Shown one piece after another: positions 24,401 through 32,286 of a stretch of DNA of 64,000 nucleotides (its first letter is position 1; each line of letters begins with the position of its first letter). A program made the position numbers and the translations under genes. Below the pieces are notes generated by a model, which saw nothing but the letters and a program-made list of their open reading frames with translations, searched no databases and was not told where the DNA came from. Source of the stretch: Nocardia acididurans (GTDB taxonomy: Bacteria; Actinomycetota; Actinomycetes; Mycobacteriales; Mycobacteriaceae); NCBI RefSeq assembly GCF_016741815.1, contig NZ_JAERRJ010000001.1, positions 806,001 through 870,000 on the forward strand. Direction: 5' to 3'.

Positions 24401-27395
24401 GGTGCGCGATGTGGTCGGTGACCAGCCATTCGGTCACCGAGGGGTGGATGAAGCCGAACAGGTTGGTGTCGGTGCGCACGAGCAGGCTGCGCGAGCCGAT
24501 CGCGTGCGCGCGCTGGGCTACCGTGAACCGGGTGCCGCTGATCTGTTCGGCCAGCCCGCCCGCCACCTCGGTGAGTTCGCTCAACTGCAGGTACGGCGTT
24601 CCGGCCGCCCACACGCGCAGGGCGAAAGCGGTGACGGCGGGCCATAATTCGCGGAGCTGCTGCTCGGGGGTGACGTGGGATTCCCAGGGGGTGCGTTCGG
24701 CCTCGTAGGTCAGCCAGGCGGTGAGGACGGCGCGATACAGGGTGGTCGGACCGGTGACATGCTGGGCGTCGGCGGCACTGCGCAGCCGGCGTTCGTCCAG
24801 CTCCGCGATGAAGCTCAGCATGCGCGGATTGCTCGCCAGGCCCAGAAGATCCGGAATACCGCGCAGCAGTTGCATTTTGGCTTCGGCGGCCTCCGCGTCG
24901 CCGCTCGTGCGGTTCACCAGGAACTGGTGGATCTGATCCTCGGTGAACTGCTCGATATTGAGCACCACCCGGTGCGCGGTCGCGGGGCCGGGCGCGCCCA
25001 CCCGCTCGCCCAGCACCTCCAGCACCTGCGCGCGGGATTCGAAATGCTGTGTGCGCCCGGCCACCACGACCTTCGCCCGGCCGGTCGCCGCCTGCAGCAG
25101 GGTGCGCAGATAGGTGCCGGCGTTGTCGTAGCTGACCCGGGTCAGCAGTTCGTCGAAGCCGTCGAACAGCAGCACCACCCGCCCCTGCTCCAGCATGTAG
25201 CGCAGGGCGCGCAGGTTGATCTCGTCCTCGCCGTGATCGGCGAGATGCGTTGCGACGAGCGAGAACACCGACTCCGTGCGGTCCAGGGTGCGCAGATCGA
25301 TCAGGATCGGCACCAGCCGGTCGTCGGCTTCGCCGAGCGCGCGGGCCAGCTGGTGCAGGGCGAAGGTCTTACCGCGGCCGAAATCGCCGAGCAGCAGCAC
25401 GAAATGGCCGCTGTCCCGGTCGGAGACCAGGTTCAGCAGTTCGCCCACCACATTGTCGCGGATCTCGCCGCCGCCTCCGTTGAGCACCTGGAAGCGTTGT
25501 GGCACATAGAGGTTGGCCGGGTACTGGAAGTCGTCGTCGAGGAGTTCGCGTTGCCGGGCGCGATAGCCGGACAGGTCCAGCAGGCCCTGGAACGCGGTGA
25601 AACTGTGTACCCGGATGCCGTCGCGAGCGGCACGGGCGACCAGCTCCCGTGCGGCCGTGCCCGCGTGGAACACCAGCTCGTGCAGGGGCGCCGAACGTTG
25701 GGCGCGGAACTCGTCCACGAGCTGCTGGGTGACATCGCCGTGCCGCACGCCGATCCGCCACTGGTCGACCACCTGGTCGCGCTGCTGTTTGACCAGCACG
25801 TAGTGCGGGTGGACCGAGTCGACGCGGAAGATCTTCGCATCCGGGTACCGGACCTCGCAGACCTGCGCGACCCACTCCAGCAGTTGCCGATCCGGGTCGG
25901 AGTCGTTCTCCGCGGGCGGCGCGACGAGCCTGGTCTCATGATCGGAGTCCGTGCCCGGGGATCGGAGCGCGGCCGAGCTCCTGCGCCAATCCTGTTCCAG
26001 CCGTGCGGGTTCGGCTGCGGCGTCGGCGCACGGATAGCGCGCCAGCCCGCCGGCGGTGAGCTCGATGATCTCGGCGGCGCCCGGTCCGGCGGCCGGGAGA
26101 TCGGGCAGGCCGTTGTCGAGCCGCCCGGTGAATCCGCCCGCCGGGCCGGGACCGTGCACGAGCAGGTGCAGGCGGTCGCCGAGGGTGCTCGCCAGCGCCT
26201 GACCGTCGTGCAGGGCCGCCGGATCACCCGGCTTGGCGAGGGGGTCGTGGCGAATCAGGCCCAGCCGCAACCACTCCCGTTCCTCGTAGGGGCGCAGCTG
26301 GCCCTCGAACCACAGAGCCTGGGTGTTGCCGAGCTGTCCGTAGTCGGTACCCGGCTGATGGGTGGCGGCCATGGTCGAGTTCATGGCCGCCACCACGATG
26401 CGCAGATCCGCGATCGGGAACAGGCTCCACAACCGTTCGTGCTCGAAGCGCGGATGCTCGGAACCGCGATACAGCTCGTCGAACAGGCGCTTGTAGTGAT
26501 CGAGCTTGGGCGCGTACGGCCAGCGCGGCTCGATCTCGTCGGCCTCACAGCGCAGAAAATACGATTCGCACGCCTTCTTCGAGACATCATGATTGCCCGG
26601 CGCCACGATCAGCCTGTCGGCCCAGACGTTCAGGCGCACCCGCAGGCCGGTGAGAAACGCTGCGGCGGAAGCGAATTCGGCGGGTTTACCGGATTCGGTG
26701 AGATCGCCGCTGACCACGATCAGATCGGGCGGCGGCACGCCCTGGGCGATCCGCGCGGTCACCCCGGCCAGAATCTCCTCGCGCGGTGTGTCCGGCCCGT
26801 CGGGGGCCAGCAGGGTGTTGCCGAAGCGCGGGCCCGCCACATGCAGGATCGACAGGCGGGCCCGGGGTTGATCCCGCGCCACGCTCGGCGGAAACGGTGG
26901 TGGGGTAGCGGGTTCCCGCAGATGCACATGGATCTCATCGGTATCGAAGATGCTGTCCGCCCGGACCGGCCCACCACCGGTGGCGGACTGCCCGCGGGCC
27001 GCCTCCGCGAGCAGCTCCGCACGGGCCTGCGCCGCCGAACCCACCCCCGCGAAATCCAGTACCCGCACCCCCTCGGGCAGGTCCGTGAGCGGGCAGTCGT
27101 CGATCCGGACCGCGAGCACCTTCGCCGGATCATGGTCGAGGATCGCCTGCCATTCCATCGCCGTGGCGGGGGAGGAAAGGTACTTTCCGGACACCACCGC
27201 CAGCACCGTCCGGCAATCCCGCACACCGTGCAGGATGAAATCCCCGAAATGCTGCCCGAACGGAAAATCCCACGCGTACAGGCGAGTCCGATATCCCGGC
27301 GCGTTCTCCTCCAGCTCCCACGCCAGCCACGCGGCCCAGCCCTCGTCGGCCGGTGCGTAACTCAGGTGGAATTGCAGCTGGTCTCCCCGCACCAT
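21483..27395 (-). CDS. TIR / metallophosphoesterase / NACHT / pentapeptide / WD40 STAND protein
   Basis: From ATG 27395 this is 1,970 residues. Residues 1-125 resemble a TIR domain, with candidate catalytic Glu81 in TAMEW. Residues 180-415 form a calcineurin-like phosphoesterase (VVSGDLTE at 228, APGNHD at 265). Residues 500-610 are a mixed alpha/beta linker of unknown type. The NACHT ATPase has Walker A GDFGRGKT (670-677) and Walker B VLLFDGFDEL (741-750), with a helical domain to about 1050. Pentapeptide repeats fill 1066-1230, and about 15 WD40 repeats fill 1280-1930, enough for two propellers. Such proteins sense a ligand through the repeats, oligomerise and fire the N-terminal effector. 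An antiphage or abortive role is likely but inferred. The upstream frame to 27653 overlaps the divergent gene and is rejected. Confidence 0.85.
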   Translation of the reverse strand: MVRGDQLQFHLSYAPADEGWAAWLAWELEENAPGYRTRLYAWDFPFGQHFGDFILHGVRDCRTVLAVVSGKYLSSPATAMEWQAILDHDPAKVLAVRIDDCPLTDLPEGVRVLDFAGVGSAAQARAELLAEAARGQSATGGGPVRADSIFDTDEIHVHLREPATPPPFPPSVARDQPRARLSILHVAGPRFGNTLLAPDGPDTPREEILAGVTARIAQGVPPPDLIVVSGDLTESGKPAEFASAAAFLTGLRVRLNVWADRLIVAPGNHDVSKKACESYFLRCEADEIEPRWPYAPKLDHYKRLFDELYRGSEHPRFEHERLWSLFPIADLRIVVAAMNSTMAATHQPGTDYGQLGNTQALWFEGQLRPYEEREWLRLGLIRHDPLAKPGDPAALHDGQALASTLGDRLHLLVHGPGPAGGFTGRLDNGLPDLPAAGPGAAEIIELTAGGLARYPCADAAAEPARLEQDWRRSSAALRSPGTDSDHETRLVAPPAENDSDPDRQLLEWVAQVCEVRYPDAKIFRVDSVHPHYVLVKQQRDQVVDQWRIGVRHGDVTQQLVDEFRAQRSAPLHELVFHAGTAARELVARAARDGIRVHSFTAFQGLLDLSGYRARQRELLDDDFQYPANLYVPQRFQVLNGGGGEIRDNVVGELLNLVSDRDSGHFVLLLGDFGRGKTFALHQLARALGEADDRLVPILIDLRTLDRTESVFSLVATHLADHGEDEINLRALRYMLEQGRVVLLFDGFDELLTRVSYDNAGTYLRTLLQAATGRAKVVVAGRTQHFESRAQVLEVLGERVGAPGPATAHRVVLNIEQFTEDQIHQFLVNRTSGDAEAAEAKMQLLRGIPDLLGLASNPRMLSFIAELDERRLRSAADAQHVTGPTTLYRAVLTAWLTYEAERTPWESHVTPEQQLRELWPAVTAFALRVWAAGTPYLQLSELTEVAGGLAEQISGTRFTVAQRAHAIGSRSLLVRTDTNLFGFIHPSVTEWLVTDHIAHRFAAGVQTPVPLAQAELSPLGIQFLCDSADGRALLAWVDRTLSETDPDDNSRKNAGRVAARLRTAPGLDLRGEELAGEDLSYRNLSRVDLTGANLTGARLTGATLDGANLHRAILTGARLERTSLIGADLTSADLGDAHLTRAALGGAVLRAANLAGAQLDRAFLVGADLTGADLTGADLMGANLERALLIETRLRLARLDQAVLVDADLTRADLTGARLARTDLTGSRANESRWTRAALLEVTGRPTGTDLFGAARVPGTPVVTEYASASTGVRHGVDTQRGRLPRPLAYSPDGGTIAIGSDEGGVMIYGAETGRQLRTLQGHRDRTFAVAYTDRVLVTGSADGTVGIWDAATGALRRMISGHNQWPWPLELNSGGDRMATGDAAGVLRLRRLPDGAELRRFAPPGDIAQKITSIAFHGRRRLAAAYQNGEVCLWDLYTGEQTGHFTGGSESVYRITWNPAGTLLAVGGAGGALGLWDCEGRPVLNLPGHTGRVYAVAFHPTEPMLVSGDTAGQIRGWSIATGAARWTCDAHAPAAIHWLAFDPAGDRLATGDSAGLVLLRQGRSGDVRHRLVGHTGSIWPFAFRPDGTQLAVTDDEFTLRVWDPETGRCQHTLAGHGRHVRAVTFNSDGSLLAACGDDGLVRWWDPRTGRQVERLSGRAGDRLVTFASAQFNPVRRDQLAVIRSDGRLSLFNVTDGTYERHITVTWGPVWAIAYDPTARLIATANDDDSVTVWTRETGGVHAECQAHRGRVRSIAFDADAARMATGCDDSGVRIWDMASGALERTLSGHTGRVYGVAFHGNLLASVSLDATVRVWDAGSGAQLWLSDLHQGMLWALAVEPATGMLATAGDDLVIRLWDIRSGQLLHTLSGHRQRVRSLAFDPTGKMLASGANDGTVLLWSLDDLRTNQSPHGTLLGLREGWAAVAADGRFKFEGSAAGQFWHVIGMCRFEIGELSPYLPDFRRTGPDEPL
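23706..24200 (-). repeat. pentapeptide-repeat coding segment
   Basis: About 30 tandem 15-nt units encode A-(D/N)-L-x-G/x pentapeptides within the STAND protein. The DNA repeats are imperfect and in frame, with no spacers, so this is a protein repeat and not a CRISPR array. The fold expected is a right-handed quadrilateral beta-helix. Confidence 0.9.
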
Positions 27396-27520
27396 TCCGC
27401 AAGTATCGCTCGAGGGTGTGACGGGTGCGCACAAACGAATCGATACCGTTCGGAATCGAATTCGAGTCGGTGACCAGGTATCGGTCCGCCCCGGAGCTGG
27501 GTCGATGAGATGATCGCTGG

Positions 27521-28774
27521 GTGTCAGCAGAGCCCGATTCCGATGCTCGCGGCCCGCTACCCGAGACCGGCGGACCGGCGCGGCGGTGGCGGCTGAGCAC
27601 CCTCGATACGGTGCGGCTGGCGCTGCTGGTGGCCGGGCTGCTGTGTGTGGCAACCGGATTGCTGCCGCGGGACGAGGCGGCCGACAATATGCGCCGGATC
27701 GGGCCGCTGCTGTTGTTCCTGGGCAGTGTGATCGTGCTGGCGCAGTTGGCGCGGCGGGCGCAGGTGTTCGATGTGATCGCGCATCGGCTGGCGATCATCG
27801 GGCGCGGGAACTATGCGGCGCTGTTTCTGCTCTGCGTGCTGTTCGCGACGGTGACGACCACCGTGCTCAATCTGGATACGACAGCCGTGCTGTTGACGCC
27901 GGTCATGTTGGCGTTGGCCGTTCCCGCTCGGATTCCGCCGCTGCCGTTGGCCATGACGACACTGTGGCTGGCGAATACGGCGAGTCTGCTGCTGCCGGTA
28001 TCGAATCTGACCAATCTGCTGGCGGCTGATCGGGTAGCCCTGGACGCCACCGGATTCGCGGCGAAAATGTGGTTGCCGCAGGTGCTTTCGGTGCTGGCGA
28101 CCATGCTGTGCCTGTGGGTCTGGTACTGGCGGCGGGGGCTGCGCGACGAGGACCGCTATGTGCCGCCCGAGCCGGTGCGACCCGCGGATATGCGGGAGCG
28201 GGTGCTGCTGTACACCACCGGCGGCGCGTGCCTGCTGTTCGTGGCGGCCATTCCGGTGGTGGGGGATGCGATCGAGGTGGCGGCCACGGTGGCGGCGGCG
28301 ATCGCGGTGGCCGCGTTCGCGATTCTCGATCGGAAAGCGTTGCGCTGGACGCTGATCCCGTGGCAGCTGCTGGTTTTCGTGGTGGGGTTGTTCCTGGTGG
28401 TGCCGACGTTGAGCCGGTATGGGCTCTCGGACGTGATGCACGCGCTCATCGGTGACGACTCCGGGGCGAGCGGGGCCTTCCGGGCCGCCGCGGCGGGGGC
28501 CGGGCTGTCCAACGTGGTGAACAATCTGCCAGCCTACACGGCGGGGGAAGCCGTTGTGCCGCACGAGAATCAGGAGCAGCTGCTCGCCCTGCTGATCGGC
28601 ACCAACGTGGGGCCGATCGTGACGCCGTGGGCCTCCCTGGCGACGCTGCTGTGCCTGGAGTTCTGCCGGACGCACGCGGTGCGGGTGCCCATGGCGCGCT
28701 TCGTGCTGACCGGGCTGGCGCTGGCCGTGCTGGCGACCGTGACCGCTGTCGCCGGGCTGCTGGTCATCGCCTGA
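27521..28774 (+). CDS. ArsB/SLC13-type anion permease
   Basis: The 417-residue protein begins at GTG 27521 and has about ten to eleven transmembrane segments. Two inverted motif regions typical of the ion-transporter superfamily are visible: LNLDTTAVLLTPVMLAL with LANTASLLLPVSNLTNLL, and AGLSNVVNNLPAYT with GTNVGPIVTPWASL. These N- and T-rich re-entrant hairpins bind the anion and cation in ArsB/NhaD/SLC13 proteins. The substrate (arsenite, other oxyanion or dicarboxylate) is not determinable, and no arsR or arsC lies nearby. It is divergent from the STAND gene with a 125-nt spacer. Confidence 0.82.
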   Translation: MSAEPDSDARGPLPETGGPARRWRLSTLDTVRLALLVAGLLCVATGLLPRDEAADNMRRIGPLLLFLGSVIVLAQLARRAQVFDVIAHRLAIIGRGNYAALFLLCVLFATVTTTVLNLDTTAVLLTPVMLALAVPARIPPLPLAMTTLWLANTASLLLPVSNLTNLLAADRVALDATGFAAKMWLPQVLSVLATMLCLWVWYWRRGLRDEDRYVPPEPVRPADMRERVLLYTTGGACLLFVAAIPVVGDAIEVAATVAAAIAVAAFAILDRKALRWTLIPWQLLVFVVGLFLVVPTLSRYGLSDVMHALIGDDSGASGAFRAAAAGAGLSNVVNNLPAYTAGEAVVPHENQEQLLALLIGTNVGPIVTPWASLATLLCLEFCRTHAVRVPMARFVLTGLALAVLATVTAVAGLLVIA

Positions 28775-28775
28775 G

Positions 28776-29669
28776 TCAGGCGCGGTTGCGGCCCTCCAGC
28801 GCGGCGGTGACGATTTCTGCGATCTCACGGTCGGCGTAGGCGGTGGGGATCGTGATGCCCAGGTGCGCGAAGAACCGTCGTACGTCGGCGGGGGTCGGTT
28901 CGGTGTTCAGGCGCAGCATGCCGTCGTCGGTGGGGGAAAGACGGTGCGCCTGTTCGAAACTGGTGAGCAGTTCGCGGTTGTAGTCGCGGTAGTGCGGTTT
29001 GTCGCGGGTGAATTTCAGGGCGGGGGTGGAGGGATTGCGCGGGGTGAGGATGACGCAGCTGGAGGAGAGGTCCCAGCGCAGGGTGCTCATGGTCGACGAC
29101 AGCGCCACGTCCACGCTGAGGAAGGTGGACTGTTTGCGGTACCAGTAGGCCGCCAGGATGGTGGCCAGCGCCTGCCTGCGCACGCGGTCGGCGGTCCAGG
29201 TCACCCGGGCGGCGTCGCCCGGGGACTGGAGCGAGGCGCGGTACTGCGCGTCGGCCTCGCACAGGTGCTCGTCGCGCGGGTCGATGATCTCCACCTGCAC
29301 CCGGATCGGGCGCTGATCCACGCGGGCGCGTTCCAGCAGGCTGGGCAGGGTCACCGCGCGCAGGTAGGTGCCGACGCCGCTCCGGCACGCCCACTGGTCG
29401 GTGTCGCGGCGCGCTTCGGTGTGCGCCTCACCGATTTCGGGGCCGTAGAGCATCTTCACCGCGGCCGTGTCCTGGATGGCCTTGGTGGTGAGGTGCCGAT
29501 CGCGCAGCAGGGCCAGCGCGAGCAGGCCCAGGACGGTGAGGGTGATGCCTCCGACATGGTTGTCCATGTTGAAGGCATCCAGCACGGCCAGCACCCCGAC
29601 CACGGGCGCGAGGACCAGGATCACCAGGCCGTCGATATTCAACCGCAGCCAGTTCAACCACCGGTTCAT
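28776..29669 (-). CDS. hypothetical protein with N-terminal two-helix membrane anchor
   Basis: The 297-residue protein starts MNRWLNWLRLNIDG and has two predicted membrane helices (VILVLAPVVGVLAVLDAF and GGITLTVLGLLALALL). A cytoplasmic domain of about 230 residues follows, with IRVQVEIIDPRDEHLCEAD, a mixed alpha/beta core and an Arg-rich helix. I do not recognise the family. The two-helix-plus-soluble layout recalls small membrane effector or sensor proteins of accessory regions, but no catalytic motif is evident. It is convergent with the anion permease, separated by one base. Confidence 0.6.
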   Translation of the reverse strand: MNRWLNWLRLNIDGLVILVLAPVVGVLAVLDAFNMDNHVGGITLTVLGLLALALLRDRHLTTKAIQDTAAVKMLYGPEIGEAHTEARRDTDQWACRSGVGTYLRAVTLPSLLERARVDQRPIRVQVEIIDPRDEHLCEADAQYRASLQSPGDAARVTWTADRVRRQALATILAAYWYRKQSTFLSVDVALSSTMSTLRWDLSSSCVILTPRNPSTPALKFTRDKPHYRDYNRELLTSFEQAHRLSPTDDGMLRLNTEPTPADVRRFFAHLGITIPTAYADREIAEIVTAALEGRNRA

Positions 29670-29694
29670 ACGAATTCCCTCACTCCCGGGGCCC

Positions 29695-29713
29695 TCGGGG
29701 GCTTTGCCCCCGA
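29695..29713. terminator. short GC-rich hairpin, likely terminator
   Basis: TCGGGGGC (29695-29702) and GCCCCCGA (29706-29713) enclose TTT. The hairpin lies 70 nt after the stop of the minus-strand gene that ends at 29783, and immediately upstream of the start at 29669. Similar G/C-run hairpins are common interspersed terminator-like elements in Nocardia-type genomes. Confidence 0.5.
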
Positions 29714-29782
29714 ACCCCCTGGGTGTGGAGGCGGTTCGAACGTCCGGAACCCCCGTTTCCCGCAGGATAAGGGGTTCGCTCG

Positions 29783-30409
29783 TCAGTAGGGCCGGTTCGG
29801 CGGATAGCCCTGCGGCGGTGCGTAACCCGGCTGCGGCTGGCCGTAGTGGGGCTGACCGCCGTACTGCGGCTGGGGATAGCCGGGTGCGCCCTGTGGCTGC
29901 GGTGCGTAACCCGGCTGGCCACCGTAGGCGGGGACCGGTGCGCCATACGCGGGTGCGGGTGCGCCGTAGTTGTACGCGGGTGCGGGTGCGCCGTAGTTCG
30001 GCTGCTGTCCGTAGGGGGCCGGTTGGCCGGGCTGCGGGTAGGGCATGGGCGGGTTGCCGCCGGACGGGCCGCCGGGGCCGCCGTTGCCGTTGCCGCGGTT
30101 GCCGGAGAACATGCCGGTCTCGCGGGCGAGCAGCACCGCGCCGCCGATCAGCATGACCGCGCCGATGCCGAACAGGAACCAGTGGGTGTTGCTGTCGCTC
30201 TCCTTCTGTTCCTCGTAGGTGCGGGTGGTGGTCTTGCCCTTGCGGGTGGTGGTGCAGGTGTCACCGGGCTGCATTTCGCGGCTGCCGCAGGTGACCTTGC
30301 CGTTGCTGCTGTCGCTCATGGTGACGAAGCCACCGAAGAGCAGCGCGATCCCGAGCAGGATGGCCAGGACGTAGGACGCCACCCTCTTGATGCGGCGCAG
30401 GCTGTGCAT
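29783..30409 (-). CDS. two-helix membrane protein with Pro/Gly/Tyr-rich tail
   Basis: I prefer ATG 30409 (MHSLRRIKRVASY), since AGGGGGA lies at proper spacing; ATG 30418 is also possible. The 208-residue protein has helix 1 (VLAILLGIALLFGGFVTM) and an extracytoplasmic loop with two Cys (TCGSREMQPGDTCTTT) that may form a disulfide. Helix 2 follows (WFLFGIGAVMLIGGAVLL), then a cytoplasmic low-complexity tail of YGAPAPAY/GYPQPQ repeats. The function is unknown. Such tails are often disordered and promote assembly. It is divergent from the SRPBCC gene. Confidence 0.65.
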   Translation of the reverse strand: MHSLRRIKRVASYVLAILLGIALLFGGFVTMSDSSNGKVTCGSREMQPGDTCTTTRKGKTTTRTYEEQKESDSNTHWFLFGIGAVMLIGGAVLLARETGMFSGNRGNGNGGPGGPSGGNPPMPYPQPGQPAPYGQQPNYGAPAPAYNYGAPAPAYGAPVPAYGGQPGYAPQPQGAPGYPQPQYGGQPHYGQPQPGYAPPQGYPPNRPY

Positions 30410-30535
30410 ATCGGGCATTCCCCCTGAAACGGATGAACCAGACAAAACCAGTCAGACTGGAATGCGGCGTAGCATAACCGGGCGGCAAAAGGCACACAGT
30501 ACAGCCGGGCAATCCGTGCAATCAGTAAGGAGCAC

Positions 30536-30976
30536 ATGGTGGGACAGGTCAGCGCCTCCAGTTCGATCGTCGTGACGGCCGATCCGAAGCGGACTCTCGA
30601 CGCGATCGCGGACTACGAGACGGTGCGCCCGCGCATCCTCTCCGCGCACTACCGTGACTACAAGGTGGTCGAAGGCGGCAAGGGCGCCGGCACCGTCGCG
30701 GAGTGGACCCTGCAGGCCACCGAGAAGCGCCAGCGCAATGTGCGCGCGGCCGTCTCCGTCTCCGATTCCATGGTGACCGAACGGGATTCGAACTCCTCCA
30801 TGGTCACCACCTGGACCGTCACCCCCTCCGGCAGCGGCTCCCTGGTCACCGTGCGCACCAGCTGGAAGGGCGCGGGCGGCATCGGCGGCATCTTCGAGGG
30901 CATCTTCGCGCCGCTCGGCCTGAAGAAGATCCAGGCCGAGGTGCTCGAGAACCTGAAGAAGGAACTGGCCTCCTAG
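30536..30976 (+). CDS. SRPBCC family protein (Rv3718c-like)
   Basis: The 146-residue protein fits the START/Bet v1 helix-grip fold: a beta-rich N-terminus (SASSSIVVTADPKRTLDAIADYETV), central strands and a long C-terminal helix (IQAEVLENLKKELAS). This fold binds hydrophobic ligands such as lipids or polyketides in a deep pocket. M. tuberculosis has an SRPBCC protein (Rv3718c) between Rv3719 and the ybaB-recR pair, so the position here supports orthology. The ligand is unknown. Confidence 0.82.
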   Translation: MVGQVSASSSIVVTADPKRTLDAIADYETVRPRILSAHYRDYKVVEGGKGAGTVAEWTLQATEKRQRNVRAAVSVSDSMVTERDSNSSMVTTWTVTPSGSGSLVTVRTSWKGAGGIGGIFEGIFAPLGLKKIQAEVLENLKKELAS

Positions 30977-30999
30977 TCACCTGAGGCCGGGCGCGGGCC

Positions 31000-31350
31000 T
31001 CAGCCCTGCGCCACGTCGAACAGATTGCCCTCCGGATCGGCCAGCGTCGACCACGTGATGCCGTACTCGTCGAAATCGCCGATGTGCTTGGCGCCCAAGG
31101 ACTTCGCGCGGTCGATCTGGGCGGGCAGATCGTCGGACACCAGATCCAGGTGCACGACGTTCTTGCCCGCGTTCTTGTCCGGGACCTTCAGGAACATCAG
31201 CGTCGGGCTGTGCCCGGCCTCCGTGCCGACGGTGGCGAAATGCTCGTTGGCGTCCTTGTCGACCGAGAGTTCCAGCAGCTGTGCGTAGAACCCGGCCAGC
31301 TCGGCCGCGTTCTCGCAGTCGAAGGTGATGTTGGCGAGCTTGATTCCCAT
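31000..31350 (-). CDS. VOC (glyoxalase/bleomycin resistance) family protein
   Basis: The 116-residue single-domain protein has the betaalphabetabetabeta repeat pattern of the vicinal oxygen chelate fold (LANITFDCENAAELAGFYAQLLEL and VHLDLVSDDLPAQIDRAKSLGAK, ending LADPEGNLFDV). It may be a small dioxygenase, isomerase or ligand-binding protein. It lies 14 nt after the MerR regulator in the same direction, so the two form an operon and the VOC protein may handle the ligand that the regulator senses. Confidence 0.85.
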   Translation of the reverse strand: MGIKLANITFDCENAAELAGFYAQLLELSVDKDANEHFATVGTEAGHSPTLMFLKVPDKNAGKNVVHLDLVSDDLPAQIDRAKSLGAKHIGDFDEYGITWSTLADPEGNLFDVAQG

Positions 31351-31364
31351 GGTGATGTCTCCTT

Positions 31365-32186
31365 CTAGGCTATGGGCCAGCAGATTTCGGTGAGGTAGTC
31401 GGCGGGCTCGCCGTCGCCCGGACCGGTCAGGTACAGCTCGCGGATGGGCTCCGGCAGCGCCGTATCATGTTCGGCCACATAGCTTCCGAGCGCGCCGTAG
31501 GTGCGGTCGAATTCGGTGAACGGGCCGCGATGCACCGCGATGGCGAATCGTTTCGCGGGCAATTCGATGACAGCGGAACCGATTTCGGGATCCGGGGTGA
31601 GCTTGCCCAGATCGGAGTCGGCGATCGGCACGAAGGCGACGACCTCGCCCTCACGCTCCTCGTAGAAGGCGTTCGCGTAGGTCGCCCCCGCCGTCCCCGA
31701 CGCTGATACCCCGGCCTTCTCCAAGGCCACGTACAGCAGCGGGAACACGGTCTCACACCACTGCGAGATATCCACCCACGGGACCACCTCGGTGATCGCG
31801 AAGGCGTGATACGCGGGCACGGAACGGTATTCGACTTCGAGCCCGGTCGGCACGCTGGTCAGCAGCGACCGCAGCGAGGCCACCACATCCCGCGTCCGCA
31901 GCAGCTCGGCCTCCATTCGATCCAGATGCGCCCGCAGGGCCGCGTCCCGACTCTCGCGATCCGGTGCCGCGAGCACCTCCCGAATCTCCGGCAGCGGCAT
32001 GTTCAGATCCCGCAGCCGCCGGATCAGGTGCGCCTGCTCCACCTGATCCGTCGAATACCGCCGATACCCCGACCCCGCGTCCACATCGGCCGGTTCCAGC
32101 AGTTCGATCTCGTGGTAGTACCGCAGCGTCTTCACGCTGAGCAGGCTGAGCCGGGAGAACTCCCCGATCGGCACGATCGCTGTCAT
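31365..32186 (-). CDS. MerR-family regulator with GyrI-like effector domain
   Basis: The 273-residue protein has a MerR winged helix at residues 5-75 (SVKTLRYYHEIELLEPADVDAGSGYRRY), a coiled dimerisation helix at about 85-125, and a C-terminal GyrI-like/Bacterial regulator effector-binding domain from about 130 (YRSVPAYHAFAITEV...VHRGPFTEFDRTYGAL). This BmrR/TipA-type arrangement senses drugs or other hydrophobic compounds. It is co-transcribed with the VOC gene and probably regulates its own operon. Confidence 0.88.
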   Translation of the reverse strand: MTAIVPIGEFSRLSLLSVKTLRYYHEIELLEPADVDAGSGYRRYSTDQVEQAHLIRRLRDLNMPLPEIREVLAAPDRESRDAALRAHLDRMEAELLRTRDVVASLRSLLTSVPTGLEVEYRSVPAYHAFAITEVVPWVDISQWCETVFPLLYVALEKAGVSASGTAGATYANAFYEEREGEVVAFVPIADSDLGKLTPDPEIGSAVIELPAKRFAIAVHRGPFTEFDRTYGALGSYVAEHDTALPEPIRELYLTGPGDGEPADYLTEICWPIA

Positions 32187-32286
32187 GCCCTAAGCGAACA
32201 CCCTCCAGTGAGGGGAGAGTCAACACCCCGCCGTCCGCGGCCCGACTAGGCTGGGGGCAATCACGTCCCCGCAGAGAGGAAACGCC

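Noticed and set aside
27396..27653. Upstream extension of the STAND protein by 86 residues
   Set aside because: It would overlap the divergent anion permease start, is Pro/Arg-rich, and the TIR-like fold starts naturally at MVRGDQLQFHLSY.
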